A stretch of DNA of 64,000 bases from SIG701 sp045539595. GTDB taxonomy: Bacteria > Bacillota > Clostridia > Oscillospirales > CAG-272. Every line of letters begins with the position of its first letter. Within the stretch, counting starts at the first letter, position 1. Shown here piece by piece: positions 1 to 8,806 of this stretch. The notes beneath the pieces were generated by a model, which searched no databases, was not told the DNA's origin, and worked only from the letters and a program-made list of their open reading frames with translations. A program made the translations under genes and the position numbers. The stretch is taken from assembly GCA_045539595.1 (NCBI GenBank), contig JAZQFQ010000016.1:1-64000 (forward strand). Direction: 5' to 3'.

Positions 1-1
1 C

Positions 2-433
2 ATGGAGCACGAGTTGGATATCGCCCTCTCTCTGTTGGATGACGCGGAGAAGCAGGCCAAACGCCGCATATCCATAGCCACAGGCGAGGCGGCTTATGCA
101 TATATTTGCGGATTGGTTGGAAAGATCAAAGAGATCTGCCCGCATGTGGAATGCGATGTCCATTGCATTAAAAACAATTTCTTTGGCGGACAGGTCACGG
201 TTGCCGGACTCCTGACCGGCAAGGACCTGACGGAACAGCTGAAAAACTGCACCCTGGGCGAGGAGTTGTTATTGCCGCGCACCGTGCTTCGCTCCGAGGG
301 AGATTTGTTCCTCTGCGGGATGACGCCGAAGGAATTGTCCGAAGCGCTGGGCGTGCCTGTGCGGTTTGTATCCATCGATGGGGCAGACTTTGTGGACGCC
401 GTTCTCGGATGCGGAGGAGAAGTGGTATCATGA
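2..433 (+). CDS. DUF512-domain protein (radical SAM/PDZ family), C-terminal part
   Basis: The reading frame is open from the left edge, so only the last 143 or so residues are present. The stretch FFGGQVTVAGLLTGKDL is typical of the C-terminal DUF512 domain found in PDZ/radical-SAM-like proteins that in many Firmicutes sit next to der. The missing upstream part would be expected to carry the PDZ and radical-SAM-like portions. The stop codon overlaps the start of the next gene (ATGA), so translation of the two is probably coupled. The biochemical role of the family is not established. The family call rests on the motif and the der neighbourhood. Confidence 0.8.
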   Translation: MEHELDIALSLLDDAEKQAKRRISIATGEAAYAYICGLVGKIKEICPHVECDVHCIKNNFFGGQVTVAGLLTGKDLTEQLKNCTLGEELLLPRTVLRSEGDLFLCGMTPKELSEALGVPVRFVSIDGADFVDAVLGCGGEVVS

Positions 434-1161
434 CGCGATTTCTGTGCATAGCGCTTTTATGTGCGATTGTCGTTTTCGGCGGCTGCTCCGATGAAATCAT
501 TTCGCTGCCTGACGCGGCGTATTCGATCACTTTTTCGGAAGAATACCTTGTACTGGACGGAAACAATGTGAAACTCATGTACCCGATTGTATCCGGATAC
601 GCAAATGCGGAGACTGAGGAAGCCGTCAATTCGGCCGCTCGCGCGTTGGCATTGGATATGTACCGCAGAGAGGGGCTGATGTCCGACTCGGACGGCGGAT
701 ACACATATACTCCCACCGATGCGGTTGTCACCTTACAGTGCGATACGTTTTATTCCGTATATATCGGCGGAGTTGTATCCTCAGACGTAAGCGGCGGGAC
801 GGAATGTTTTGTGTTCTCGCTGAACTGTGATCTCTCAAGCGGCACGTTCCTTTCCACCGAGGATGGGATCGCAAACTATGAAGGCCTTCGCAAGATGTTT
901 ATCCGCGGGAAATTCACGCAGGATTTCGGCTATGACAACTTGGTTGAGCATATGACCGAGGAATCGCTTCTGCAGCAGTACAAAGCGGAATACGACATCT
1001 ATCCGCCCCTGTATTTCCGGGAGGGGAAATTGGGATTTTTGGTGGAAACAGTACCGCTTCTGGACGGATATGCCGGCTTCACGGTGAATATCCGCAAAGC
1101 GGCCAAATATATCAATACACAAAATGCCGCCATGGCAAAGCTGTGCGGCATGAATGGATAA
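430..1161 (+). CDS. Secreted lipoprotein, DUF3298/RsiV-like
   Basis: The protein has 243 residues. An N-terminal hydrophobic signal (MTRFLCIALLCAIVVFGGC) ends in a lipobox, with Cys19 as the likely lipidated residue, so it should be anchored on the outer face of the membrane. The rest is a soluble domain. Its order (YPIVSG start, paired strands, a GKLGFLVETVPL segment near residue 195) resembles the DUF3298 fold of RsiV-like proteins; this resemblance is by eye only. An in-frame ATG lies upstream at 409, but the GGAGGAG motif at 413-419 fits the ATG at 430, which overlaps the preceding stop by 4 bases. It lies between a DUF512 gene and der; no specific function can be claimed. Confidence 0.75.
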   Translation: MTRFLCIALLCAIVVFGGCSDEIISLPDAAYSITFSEEYLVLDGNNVKLMYPIVSGYANAETEEAVNSAARALALDMYRREGLMSDSDGGYTYTPTDAVVTLQCDTFYSVYIGGVVSSDVSGGTECFVFSLNCDLSSGTFLSTEDGIANYEGLRKMFIRGKFTQDFGYDNLVEHMTEESLLQQYKAEYDIYPPLYFREGKLGFLVETVPLLDGYAGFTVNIRKAAKYINTQNAAMAKLCGMNG

Positions 1162-1186
1162 ATTATTAAGAAATGGATTATGAGAT

Positions 1187-2524
1187 ATGGCTAAACCTGT
1201 ATTGGCGATAGTGGGAAGACCCAATGTCGGAAAAAGCACGCTATTCAATAAACTGATCGGCGAACGCCGTGCCATCGTAGAGGATGTTCCCGGTATTACC
1301 CGTGACCGTATCTACGGTGAAACGGAGTGGAACGGCCGCAAACTGATCGTAATCGACACGGGCGGTATCGAACGGAACACGGACGATATCATCCTCTCGA
1401 AAATGCGGGATCAGGCACAGATCGCCATCGACACCGCAGATGTGATCCTGTTTGTGTGCGATATCCGTACCGGTCTTATGCCTGATGACCGGGACATTGC
1501 CGTCATGCTGAAAAAGAGCGGCAAGCCGATTATCCCCTGCATCAATAAATCCGACTCTACCGGCCGCGTGCCTGCGGAGTTTTACGAGTTCTATGAACTC
1601 GGCTTTGAGATCGATCCCATCCCCCTGTCCTCCATTCACGGAACCGGCACAGGCGACATTCTGGACGCGGCATTGGCTGCGCTGCCGGACACCGCAGCAG
1701 AGGATGATGAGGACGACCGCATCCATGTGGCTGTGATCGGTAAGCCCAATGCGGGCAAATCCTCTCTGGTAAACCGGATTCTCGGGGACGAGCGCATGAT
1801 CGTTTCCAATATCCCCGGCACCACGCGCGACGCCATCGATTCCCATCTGGACAACGAGTTCGGTAAGTACACCTTCATCGACACTGCCGGTATTCGCCGC
1901 CAGAGCAAGGTGGATGACCGCATCGAGAAATTCAGCGTTCTTCGTGCCAAAATGGCTGTGGAGCGGGCGGATGTGTGTATCCTTGTTATTGACGCCAACG
2001 AAGGCATTACGGAACAGGACGAAAAGATTGCCGGTCTGGCACATGAAGCAGGCAAGGCAACCATTGTGGCGGTAAACAAATGGGATTTGGTGGAAAAGGA
2101 CAACACCACCACATCGGCGTTCACAAAGAAGATCAACAACGCTTTGGGTTACATGACCTATGCACCGATCCTGTACATTTCCGCGCTTACCGGACAGCGT
2201 GTAGGAAAGCTGTTTGAGCAGATCAACTATGTCCACAACCAGACGAATATGCGCATTTCCACCGGTATGCTCAACGATGTTCTGGCAGATGCGGTCAGCC
2301 GCGTACAGCCTCCGTCCGATAAGGGCCGACGCCTCAAAATCTACTACATGACGCAGATCTCCGTGGCGCCGCCTACGTTTGTTTTGTTTGCCAACAGCAT
2401 TGAGTTGTTCCATTTTTCCTATCAGAGATATATTGAGAACTGTCTGCGGGATACCTTCGGCTTCCGCGGCACACCGATCCGACTCATCGTGCGTCAGCGC
2501 GGTGCTGAGAATGAAGAATCATAA
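1187..2524 (+). CDS. der: Ribosome-associated GTPase Der (EngA)
   Basis: Essential double-domain GTPase that acts in maturation of the large ribosomal subunit. The 445 residues match the family length. Two tandem G domains are visible: the first with GRPNVGKST (residues 10-18), DTGG near 57 and NKSD near 120; the second with GKPNAGKSS near 184, DTAG and NKWD near 298. These are followed by the C-terminal KH-like domain, ending GFRGTPIRLIVRQR, a hallmark of Der. It is followed after 12 bases by plsY, an arrangement seen in many Firmicutes, and probably shares a transcript with the genes around it. Confidence 0.98.
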   Translation: MAKPVLAIVGRPNVGKSTLFNKLIGERRAIVEDVPGITRDRIYGETEWNGRKLIVIDTGGIERNTDDIILSKMRDQAQIAIDTADVILFVCDIRTGLMPDDRDIAVMLKKSGKPIIPCINKSDSTGRVPAEFYEFYELGFEIDPIPLSSIHGTGTGDILDAALAALPDTAAEDDEDDRIHVAVIGKPNAGKSSLVNRILGDERMIVSNIPGTTRDAIDSHLDNEFGKYTFIDTAGIRRQSKVDDRIEKFSVLRAKMAVERADVCILVIDANEGITEQDEKIAGLAHEAGKATIVAVNKWDLVEKDNTTTSAFTKKINNALGYMTYAPILYISALTGQRVGKLFEQINYVHNQTNMRISTGMLNDVLADAVSRVQPPSDKGRRLKIYYMTQISVAPPTFVLFANSIELFHFSYQRYIENCLRDTFGFRGTPIRLIVRQRGAENEES

Positions 2525-2536
2525 GAGAGGGAAGAG

Positions 2537-3265
2537 ATGACATTTTCTGAAATTATGTACAAGGGCTTCCTTGGCTATTATTTAGGTGAATACGGCACGC
2601 AGACCGGTATTGCGTTCTTTGCGCTGACTACCCTTGGCTTTATGATCATCGCGGTCAGCTCCTACTTGCTGGGCAGCTGCAATTTTGCCATCATCATCTC
2701 CGAGAAATTCTTCAAAGAAGATATCCGCACTTACGGCAGCGGCAATGCCGGCATGACCAACATGCTGCGCACCTACGGCAAGGGTCCGGCGGCTCTCACA
2801 CTGTTGGCGGATGCGCTCAAAGCAGTGGTGTCTATTCTTATAGGCCGATTGATCTGGGGGATTGTGGGTGCCTATATGGCCGGACTGGCTTGCATGCTCG
2901 GTCATGTTTTCCCCGCCTTCTATAAATTTAAAGGCGGTAAGGGCGTTGTGGTCGCGGCCGTGACCATTTTGATGACCAACTGGAAAGTCGGTTTGATTTT
3001 GGTTCTGTTCTTTGTGATTCTGGTGGCAGGCACGAAGTTTATTTCGTTGGGTTCTGTCATGTGTACATTGATTTATCCCCTGCTTTTGTCCCGTATGCTG
3101 GGCAACGCACCGCAGATCACCATTTTATTTGCATTTGGCTTGACGCTGATCGTTGTGCTGAAGCACACATCCAATATTAAGCGGCTGCTCAACGGTACGG
3201 AAAATAAGATATCCTTCACCAAAAAAGATAAAAAGTCGGCGGATTCCGCCGCGGATAAGAAGTGA
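2537..3265 (+). CDS. plsY: Acyl-phosphate:glycerol-3-phosphate acyltransferase PlsY
   Basis: Integral membrane enzyme that transfers acyl groups from acyl-phosphate to glycerol-3-phosphate, the first step of phospholipid synthesis in Gram-positives. The three conserved cytoplasmic motifs are present: GSGNAGMTNMLRTYGK, the Gly-rich loop KFKGGKGV, and the later segment around VLKHTSNIKRLLNGTE. Several hydrophobic spans fit the family topology. At 242 residues it is slightly longer than usual (about 200), with an extra N-terminal stretch of about 35 residues before the first conserved helix and a Lys-rich tail. A GAGGGAAGAG ribosome site precedes the ATG. The stop overlaps the next gene. Confidence 0.96.
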   Translation: MTFSEIMYKGFLGYYLGEYGTQTGIAFFALTTLGFMIIAVSSYLLGSCNFAIIISEKFFKEDIRTYGSGNAGMTNMLRTYGKGPAALTLLADALKAVVSILIGRLIWGIVGAYMAGLACMLGHVFPAFYKFKGGKGVVVAAVTILMTNWKVGLILVLFFVILVAGTKFISLGSVMCTLIYPLLLSRMLGNAPQITILFAFGLTLIVVLKHTSNIKRLLNGTENKISFTKKDKKSADSAADKK

Positions 3266-4506
3266 TGGCGGATACGAGTATGGAACAGTCGCCCCTTCGC
3301 CGCTTCGCCGAATGCGTTCGGCTGAGCGCGGAGGCCGGTTCTCTGAGAAATTTGGTTTTTTCCTCATCCGATTCCAAGGAACTTCTGAAAATCAAAGGAG
3401 TCCTGAAGGTCATTGGTGGTAATCGATGTCTGCAGCTGGAATACCACTGCAGCGAGGGCAGGGTGGCGCAAAAGAATATTCCCTATGATTCCATCGATGA
3501 GATCGTGTGCGAGCATTTCGGTCACCCATTTTTCCGGATTGATCTGAATGACGCGAATGGTTCCGCCGCCCTGATGCTATCTAAAAAAGGGAAGGTCACG
3601 GCAGTGATTCCATCCGCTTTACGTGCTCATCTGGATAATTCCGCCTCCCGCGGCATTACGGATGCTTTGATGACATTTCAGAAGAATGACCGCGTGAAAA
3701 ACCGGGTTCTTCAAGGAAATGAGCCTTTTCTGATCGCGCTGGGCATATCGGACGCTCAAGGCCGTGTCCACGACAAACGACAGGCGAAATTCCGTCAGAT
3801 CTGCCGCTTCTCCGAATTGGTTCTGGAATCTGTCAAGCATCTGCCCAAAACGGGGACTTTGCATATTGCTGATCTGTGCTGCGGAAAAAGTTACTTGAGC
3901 TTTGCCGTATATTATGTTCTGAAATTTATCGCCCACCGCGATGTGGATATGATCTGCATCGATCTGAAGCAGAGCGTGATGGATTACTGTGAGGAATGTG
4001 CACGAAAAATGGGATTCGACGGTATGCATTTCTTGTGCGCAGATATCAGTGAATACGTCCCGGAGCATTCTCCGGATATGGTTATATCCCTGCACGCATG
4101 CGATACAGCTACCGATATTGTTCTGGAGTCTGCGGCCAGGTGGCGCGCTTCTGTGATTCTTTCTACCCCTTGCTGTCAAAGGGAATTGAGCACAAAGTTG
4201 TCCTGCGATTCGTTGGATTTTATTGCCGGACGGCCCATCCTTCGCAAGAAATTTTGTGATGCCGCTACCGATGCCTTGCGTATCCTGCGCCTGGAATGCC
4301 TTGGATATACCGCAGATGCCCTCGAATTTATTGACCCCGAAGATACGCCAAAGAATATTATGCTTCGCGCGTATCGCCGAAACAGTTACAATCCGAATTC
4401 CCCCGCTGTACAGAAAAAGCGGGATGAATATATAGCAGCCTACCGTTTTTTGTGCAACGACAATCCAGTACCTTTTTGCGATCATATATGCACTGAACAT
4501 GAATAA
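3265..4506 (+). CDS. Class I SAM-dependent methyltransferase-like protein
   Basis: The protein has 413 residues. The second half has a Rossmann methyltransferase signature: IADLCCGKSYLSFAVYY (motif I, near residue 207), an acidic residue after the next strand (MICIDLKQ), and a LHACDTATD motif followed by STPCCQREL. The LHACDTATD/PCC combination is typical of the methyltransferase group related to eukaryotic GSTCD and bacterial proteins annotated Methyltransf_32; substrates are not established. The N-terminal ~170 residues are a separate alpha/beta region of unknown role. Translation is probably coupled to plsY because the start overlaps its stop; a GTG at 3262 is an alternative start. Confidence 0.8.
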   Translation: MADTSMEQSPLRRFAECVRLSAEAGSLRNLVFSSSDSKELLKIKGVLKVIGGNRCLQLEYHCSEGRVAQKNIPYDSIDEIVCEHFGHPFFRIDLNDANGSAALMLSKKGKVTAVIPSALRAHLDNSASRGITDALMTFQKNDRVKNRVLQGNEPFLIALGISDAQGRVHDKRQAKFRQICRFSELVLESVKHLPKTGTLHIADLCCGKSYLSFAVYYVLKFIAHRDVDMICIDLKQSVMDYCEECARKMGFDGMHFLCADISEYVPEHSPDMVISLHACDTATDIVLESAARWRASVILSTPCCQRELSTKLSCDSLDFIAGRPILRKKFCDAATDALRILRLECLGYTADALEFIDPEDTPKNIMLRAYRRNSYNPNSPAVQKKRDEYIAAYRFLCNDNPVPFCDHICTEHE

Positions 4507-4530
4507 CTTAATGAATGGAGAATTAAGACA

Positions 4531-4929
4531 ATGAGCGGCAGAAGAAAAACTGTGCGCATTTCTGAGGCGGAATGGCATATTATGAACATCTTGTGGGAGG
4601 AGTGTCCGAAAAAGCGCGGTGTCGGTCTGACTCTTGGTGAGATCGTACAAAAAATGCCTCCCGAAATGAATTGGACCAACACCACTATCCGCACGCTGAT
4701 TATCCGACTGGCAGATAAAGGCGTGGTTCTGATCGATAAGACAACCGGAGTTTACAAGTACAGACCTGCTTTGGATAAATCCCAATGCGTAGAAGAAGAA
4801 ATCAATATGTTTGTTGCCCGTGTGTTTGATAATTCGCCGTACCAACTGGTGGCTTCTCTGGTTCGTAAGGGGAAATTCAACGAACGCGAAAAGAGGGAGA
4901 TTATCGAAATACTCAACGAGATTCGGTAA
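4531..4929 (+). CDS. BlaI/MecI-family transcriptional repressor
   Basis: Winged-helix DNA-binding repressor of 132 residues, the family length. It starts ISEAEWHIMNILW, has the recognition region NWTNTTIRTLIIRLADKG, and ends in a helical dimerisation segment (LVRKGKFNEREKREIIEILNEI). In the known pathway BlaI/MecI is inactivated by cleavage triggered by the partner BlaR1/MecR1 peptidase, which is the next gene 26 bases downstream. No beta-lactamase or penicillin-binding protein gene is adjacent, so the regulated target is probably elsewhere or envelope-related. A GGAG site lies 8-12 bases before the ATG. Confidence 0.93.
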   Translation: MSGRRKTVRISEAEWHIMNILWEECPKKRGVGLTLGEIVQKMPPEMNWTNTTIRTLIIRLADKGVVLIDKTTGVYKYRPALDKSQCVEEEINMFVARVFDNSPYQLVASLVRKGKFNEREKREIIEILNEIR

Positions 4930-4955
4930 GGATCTCAGCAAACGGAGATATTGAA

Positions 4956-7097
4956 ATGGAATTATTTGTTTTGAGATTATGTCAGATAACATTCTTTTCT
5001 TCCGTAACGGCCGGTCTATTGTTGCTCGTAAAACATCTGTGTAAATTTCACATCTCACCGCAGCTCCACGTTGCCATGTGGTTGATTTTGTTCATACGCG
5101 TATTTGTACCATTCCTTCCCGAAAGTGTCCATTCCGTATACAATTATGTGCCCGGATGTGAGAGGGTTGTGGATGGTACTGTTCTGCAAGCGGATTTTTA
5201 TCCTCCCGATGTCACACAAGTAAGCAGTACCGAGTATCTGAATCATCTTCTGGAAAAGAGCGAGGATTCGCAAAAAATCTCCGGCGTACCGGAGTTCGCC
5301 CGTTCCGTTTCGCAGACAATCTCTGCATCGGCTCCGGACAGGGGCGCTGAGAGCGATATCTGTCTTTTTGTATTCATTGTCTATGTGCTGGGGGCATCTG
5401 TCTGCCTTCTGCGGATGTTTATACACTATCATTCGCTGTATCACAAAACGCTTCGCACGTCAGTGCAGTGTGATAATCAGATGTGGAATTCCCGGTATGT
5501 ACAGATTGCACGCGATATGGGCTTTCGTACCCGGAGGATACCGAATCTCTATGTGGGAACGGCACCATCCATGCTGCTGGGCATCATCCGGCCCATCATC
5601 CTTGTCAATGCGCACACGGATGAAAGGGATCTGTCCATGGTATTTGCCCATGAGTTGAATCATTGTCGGTACGGGGACAATTTCCTGATTTTCCTGTCCA
5701 ATCTGCTTGCCGCGCTATTGTGGTTCAATCCGCTGATCTGGATTGCTTGCCGCAATATACAGGATGATTTGGAAATTCTCTGTGATTCCTATACCGTGCG
5801 TCTTCCGTTTGTCAATACAAAAGAATACGCAGTGCTTCTGTATCAGAGCACTTGCCCGGGAGTGGTCCGTGCGGTACATGTGGCATCGAACATTTCTACG
5901 GAAAGTGTGCTGCTGAAAAAGAGACTGAAACGCTTGGCCGGCGGCGCAACGTCCGCGTTCTCGCGGATTTTGTCGGGATTTGTGTGCGTGGTTTTGATAA
6001 CCGCCTGTCTGACTAATCCGGTATATTCTCTTGTTGCAAACAATGATATTTATGTGCGGAACGGATCCTCCCTTGTTGGGAGCGAACTGGTCCCCAGTAA
6101 CCCCAATGAGGGAATCAGCGGAATCCGGTTCTACAACATTGTGTACACAACGCTGAAGAACAAGACCGGCGGAGACGCATCTCCGATCCCATCGTATCTG
6201 GGAGACGGTACACTGACATCTCTGACCCGTCATGCCAAGGAAAACGATGTTGCGTTTGAGGCGTTTGATGCGTATATGCTGGGCATTTCCCGCACGAATT
6301 CCATCACCTATGAGCAGGCAGCCGTTCTTCTGGATACGGTGATCCGGCTGATTGATCATTCCCTGGAGTCAGAACACGGTTCAACCATACCCGTACAAAT
6401 CCGAGAAACCAGTTTTGTGTATGTGCTCAGTCAATTACCCGACGCCGAAGCGCGTGCGCTTTTAAGCTGTTACAATCGCGGATGCAGCAATTCCACCGTG
6501 ACGTTCTCCACCTGCTATACAGAGGAGAAAATCAACGAGATTTCATCCCGTATTGCAAACGATTGGCTGCGCGAAAAATTCCTGATGTTCTATTACCGCA
6601 CGCCGCTGGATCAACTTCCGGAGGGTTTTTGCGAGGAAAATAATATTGTAACATCATCCGACAGCGTATACCGTTTGTTTGATACACTATCAGAGCGGGA
6701 AATACAAATCGTTCGGGACATCGTATCCATTGCGCAAACCGGTGTGTGTGAGGACATATTTTATTTGAAAGGCCGTTGCGATGTGTATTCCGAGGAATAC
6801 ATGGATGCCCTGTACGATAAAGTCGGTTTTACCCGCGCCGATGTGCTTAACGAGTACGCCATAATGGGTGTCAGTGGTTACAGCGACGGGCAGGGAACCA
6901 TAAACTGGATGACGCAATGCGATGAAATCTACCTGAAAAATCACGGATCCTCGCCGCAAGCCACATTGGCGGTACTATCCGTCTGTCGATACGGAATCAT
7001 GTCACCCACAGATTCTTATTTCCCCTATAATCAGTCCTTGTGCTTTGGGGAAGCCATGCGCGCCCTTTGCCTGCTGTACGCCGGCATGGGATCATAA
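4956..7097 (+). CDS. BlaR1/MecR1-type M56 membrane metallopeptidase with atypical sensor domain
   Basis: Predicted membrane zinc peptidase of 713 residues that would act on the BlaI-like repressor encoded just upstream. The N-terminal half has the M56 layout: hydrophobic spans near residues 1-25, 40-55 and 130-150, the zinc motif HELNH at 232-236, then LLAALLWFNPLIW and EILCDSY, the usual third-ligand region. A further membrane span lies near residue 335. The C-terminal ~350 residues should be extracellular. They do not show the SxxK/SxN/KTG motifs expected of a penicillin-binding sensor, so the inducing signal is probably not a classical beta-lactam. A terminator follows directly. Confidence 0.88.
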   Translation: MELFVLRLCQITFFSSVTAGLLLLVKHLCKFHISPQLHVAMWLILFIRVFVPFLPESVHSVYNYVPGCERVVDGTVLQADFYPPDVTQVSSTEYLNHLLEKSEDSQKISGVPEFARSVSQTISASAPDRGAESDICLFVFIVYVLGASVCLLRMFIHYHSLYHKTLRTSVQCDNQMWNSRYVQIARDMGFRTRRIPNLYVGTAPSMLLGIIRPIILVNAHTDERDLSMVFAHELNHCRYGDNFLIFLSNLLAALLWFNPLIWIACRNIQDDLEILCDSYTVRLPFVNTKEYAVLLYQSTCPGVVRAVHVASNISTESVLLKKRLKRLAGGATSAFSRILSGFVCVVLITACLTNPVYSLVANNDIYVRNGSSLVGSELVPSNPNEGISGIRFYNIVYTTLKNKTGGDASPIPSYLGDGTLTSLTRHAKENDVAFEAFDAYMLGISRTNSITYEQAAVLLDTVIRLIDHSLESEHGSTIPVQIRETSFVYVLSQLPDAEARALLSCYNRGCSNSTVTFSTCYTEEKINEISSRIANDWLREKFLMFYYRTPLDQLPEGFCEENNIVTSSDSVYRLFDTLSEREIQIVRDIVSIAQTGVCEDIFYLKGRCDVYSEEYMDALYDKVGFTRADVLNEYAIMGVSGYSDGQGTINWMTQCDEIYLKNHGSSPQATLAVLSVCRYGIMSPTDSYFPYNQSLCFGEAMRALCLLYAGMGS

Positions 7098-7103
7098 AAA
7101 AAC

Positions 7104-7136
7104 GGTGCTGTGCGAAATGCAACAGCACCATTTTTA
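7104..7136. terminator. Bidirectional intrinsic terminator
   Basis: Stem GGTGCTGT (7104-7111) pairs with ACAGCACC (7122-7129). It is flanked by an A-run on the left and a T-run on the right, so it can end both the BlaR-like gene (plus) and the DeoR gene (minus), which converge here. Confidence 0.85.
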
Positions 7137-7154
7137 TGTTATCCTGAATTTTTG

Positions 7155-7931
7155 TCATCCTAAAACAACGCGAATGTTTTTCTCCCGCATCTTCCTGATG
7201 AATTGCGGGTTCATTCCTTTTTCCGTAACCAGCCGGTTTCCCTCGGATAAATCACACACATGCGTGAAGCCTTCCCGTCCTAACTTTTCACCATCTGCAA
7301 CGATGATGGTTTCGTTGGCACGCTCAATCATGGTCCGATCTACCAAAGCTTCTTCCGCATGCAGTGTGGTCACGCGCCCGGAATCGCAGACGCCGTCGAT
7401 GGACAATATCGCATAGTTGGCACGATAGCGTTTCAACTGTTCCACCACATCGTTCCCGTAGGTGAAGGAATCGTGGGAATTGATCTCGCCGCCCAGAAGA
7501 ATCACATTAAACGTGGGCATGGATCCGAGCTCCAGCGCCACCGTAAGGGAATTGGTCACAATACGCAGATTCCGTTTGTTCTTCAACTCCACAGCGGTGA
7601 AATAGGTGGTCGTCCCGGAATTGATCAGAACGGTATCACCGTCATGAATGAGTGAGGCGGCAGCTTTCGCGATTCGCTTTTTTGCCGCGGAATTTTCGTG
7701 TTTTTTGCGCAGAAACTCCCGGTTGAAACAGTTCAATGCGGTCTGTACCGCACCGCCTTGTACTCTTTCCAGATATCCGTCCCGCTCCAATGCGTTCAAA
7801 TCGCTTCGGATGGTAACCGGGGTTGCGTTGAGTTGTTTGCTGAGCTGTGAAATGCGCACCTGACCGCTGCGATTCAGAATGTCAATGATCTTACCGCGGC
7901 GTGCGTCGATTTTAAGTTTCTCGACTGACAT
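7155..7931 (-). CDS. DeoR-family transcriptional regulator
   Basis: The protein has 258 residues. It has an N-terminal DeoR helix-turn-helix (IIDILNRSGQVRISQLSKQL, then TPVTIRSDLNALERDGYLERVQGGAV), followed by the DeoR C-terminal sensor domain, which resembles ribose-5-phosphate isomerase and usually binds a phosphorylated sugar. Motifs include DTVLINSGTTTYF, IVTNSL and LLGGEIN. It is the second gene of a minus-strand pair, 24 bases after the SIS-domain gene. The divergent YjbQ operon across the shared regulatory region is the obvious candidate target, suggesting the inducer is a sugar phosphate intermediate of that pathway. Confidence 0.93.
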   Translation of the reverse strand: MSVEKLKIDARRGKIIDILNRSGQVRISQLSKQLNATPVTIRSDLNALERDGYLERVQGGAVQTALNCFNREFLRKKHENSAAKKRIAKAAASLIHDGDTVLINSGTTTYFTAVELKNKRNLRIVTNSLTVALELGSMPTFNVILLGGEINSHDSFTYGNDVVEQLKRYRANYAILSIDGVCDSGRVTTLHAEEALVDRTMIERANETIIVADGEKLGREGFTHVCDLSEGNRLVTEKGMNPQFIRKMREKNIRVVLG

Positions 7932-7955
7932 GATACATCTCCAGCTTCAGTAAAA

Positions 7956-8558
7956 TCAAAGCGCGTGATTGTTGAGGCGCTCGCCCACGGCTCCGCCGGG
8001 ATGAATCACAGCGAACTGCTCGTTTCTGTAGCCGGTTTCCTCAATCAGTGCAGTCTGCAGGCTGTGGAAAATCATGCAGAGGGCCGTGGTGGAGGTCGTA
8101 CCCTGGGCATTGTACTTGTCGGTTTCGCGGTTCACATACTGCTTCAGAACAACGTCCGCACCCAGCGCCAGAGGAGATTCCAGATTCTCCGTAACGGTAA
8201 TAACGCGCACACCCTTCTGCTTGCAAATGTCCAGAATGGGAAGCAGTTCCTTGGTCTTGCCGCCGCGGGATGCAAACACCATTACGTCGCCTTCGCAGAG
8301 GAAGCCGGTTGCACCGTGAACGGCTTCAGCCGGGGAGATGAAACGGGAAGGACGCTCAATGCAGCAGAGCAGGTGAGAGAAGTGCTGGCAGATGATGCCG
8401 GAATGGCCGCATCCGCAGGTTCCGATGCGCTGTGCGCCGGCCAGCAGTTCCACTGCCTTGGCGAAGGCATCTTCATCAAAATAATCCATCATGTTGGTGA
8501 TGCATTCCGCTTCAATTTTGTACGCTTCTTTCGCTTGCATCAAAGACTCTTTTTTCAT
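7956..8558 (-). CDS. SIS-domain phosphosugar-binding protein
   Basis: The protein has 200 residues and consists essentially of one SIS (sugar isomerase) domain. It has the phosphosugar loop TCGCGHSGIICQHFSHLL, the second loop VMVFASRGGKTKELLPIL, then GVRVITVTE and a C-terminal GGAVGERL segment. The layout resembles KpsF/GutQ and GmhA-like SIS proteins without CBS domains, so it could be a ketose/aldose phosphate isomerase or a phosphosugar-binding regulator. It precedes the DeoR gene in the same direction and is divergent from the YjbQ operon. The GGAGG site is about 11 bases from the chosen ATG; an ATG at 8540 is an alternative. Confidence 0.85.
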   Translation of the reverse strand: MKKESLMQAKEAYKIEAECITNMMDYFDEDAFAKAVELLAGAQRIGTCGCGHSGIICQHFSHLLCCIERPSRFISPAEAVHGATGFLCEGDVMVFASRGGKTKELLPILDICKQKGVRVITVTENLESPLALGADVVLKQYVNRETDKYNAQGTTSTTALCMIFHSLQTALIEETGYRNEQFAVIHPGGAVGERLNNHAL

Positions 8559-8638
8559 AATTCAGTTATCCTCCGTGTGATAATGTGTTCATTGTGATCG
8601 AGCCAAAAGAAAACAATATTTTCGTTTGACTGAAGTTA

Positions 8639-8667
8639 ATTATACACCTTACAAAAATAAATTGCAA
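8639..8667 (-). promoter_or_regulatory. Sigma-A-type promoter for SIS-deoR
   Basis: On the minus strand TTGCAA (8667-8662) is followed after exactly 17 bases by TATAAT (8644-8639), giving a start near 8632 and a leader of about 75 bases before the SIS gene. An inverted GAAAA...TTTTC element (8610-8622) lies just downstream in the leader and could be a second regulator site. Confidence 0.7.
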
Positions 8668-8715
8668 TATATAAATAATTTTTTCTATAAACAAAACAAT
8701 ATTGACTTTTATCAG

Positions 8716-8745
8716 CGAAATCGTATTGACTTTCACGCGATTTCG
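8716..8745. promoter_or_regulatory. Candidate operator: inverted repeat bracketing the -35 box
   Basis: CGAAATCG (8716-8723) and its reverse complement CGATTTCG (8738-8745) are centred 22 bases apart, about two helical turns. One half lies upstream of the -35 and the other inside the -35/-10 spacer of the YjbQ promoter. This is a good place for repression, and the divergent DeoR protein is the natural candidate binder (inference). Confidence 0.6.
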
Positions 8746-8754
8746 TGCTATATT
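8726..8754 (+). promoter_or_regulatory. Sigma-A-type promoter of the YjbQ operon
   Basis: TTGACT (8726-8731), 17-base spacer, TATATT (8749-8754). Predicted start near 8761, about 45 bases before the first YjbQ gene. It overlaps the inverted repeat described as operator. Confidence 0.8.
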
Positions 8755-8806
8755 ATGTACGGCAGATTATGTCCAATTTCTATTAAAAATGTGAGGTATT
8801 ATCAAC

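Noticed and set aside
1241..2413. 390-codon frame antisense to der
   Set aside because: Composition is His/Val/Arg-rich shadow sequence without motifs; der is certain.
8641..8715. AT-rich tract as a replication or attachment site
   Set aside because: The AT richness is accounted for by two divergent promoters; no DnaA-box cluster or core duplication is present.
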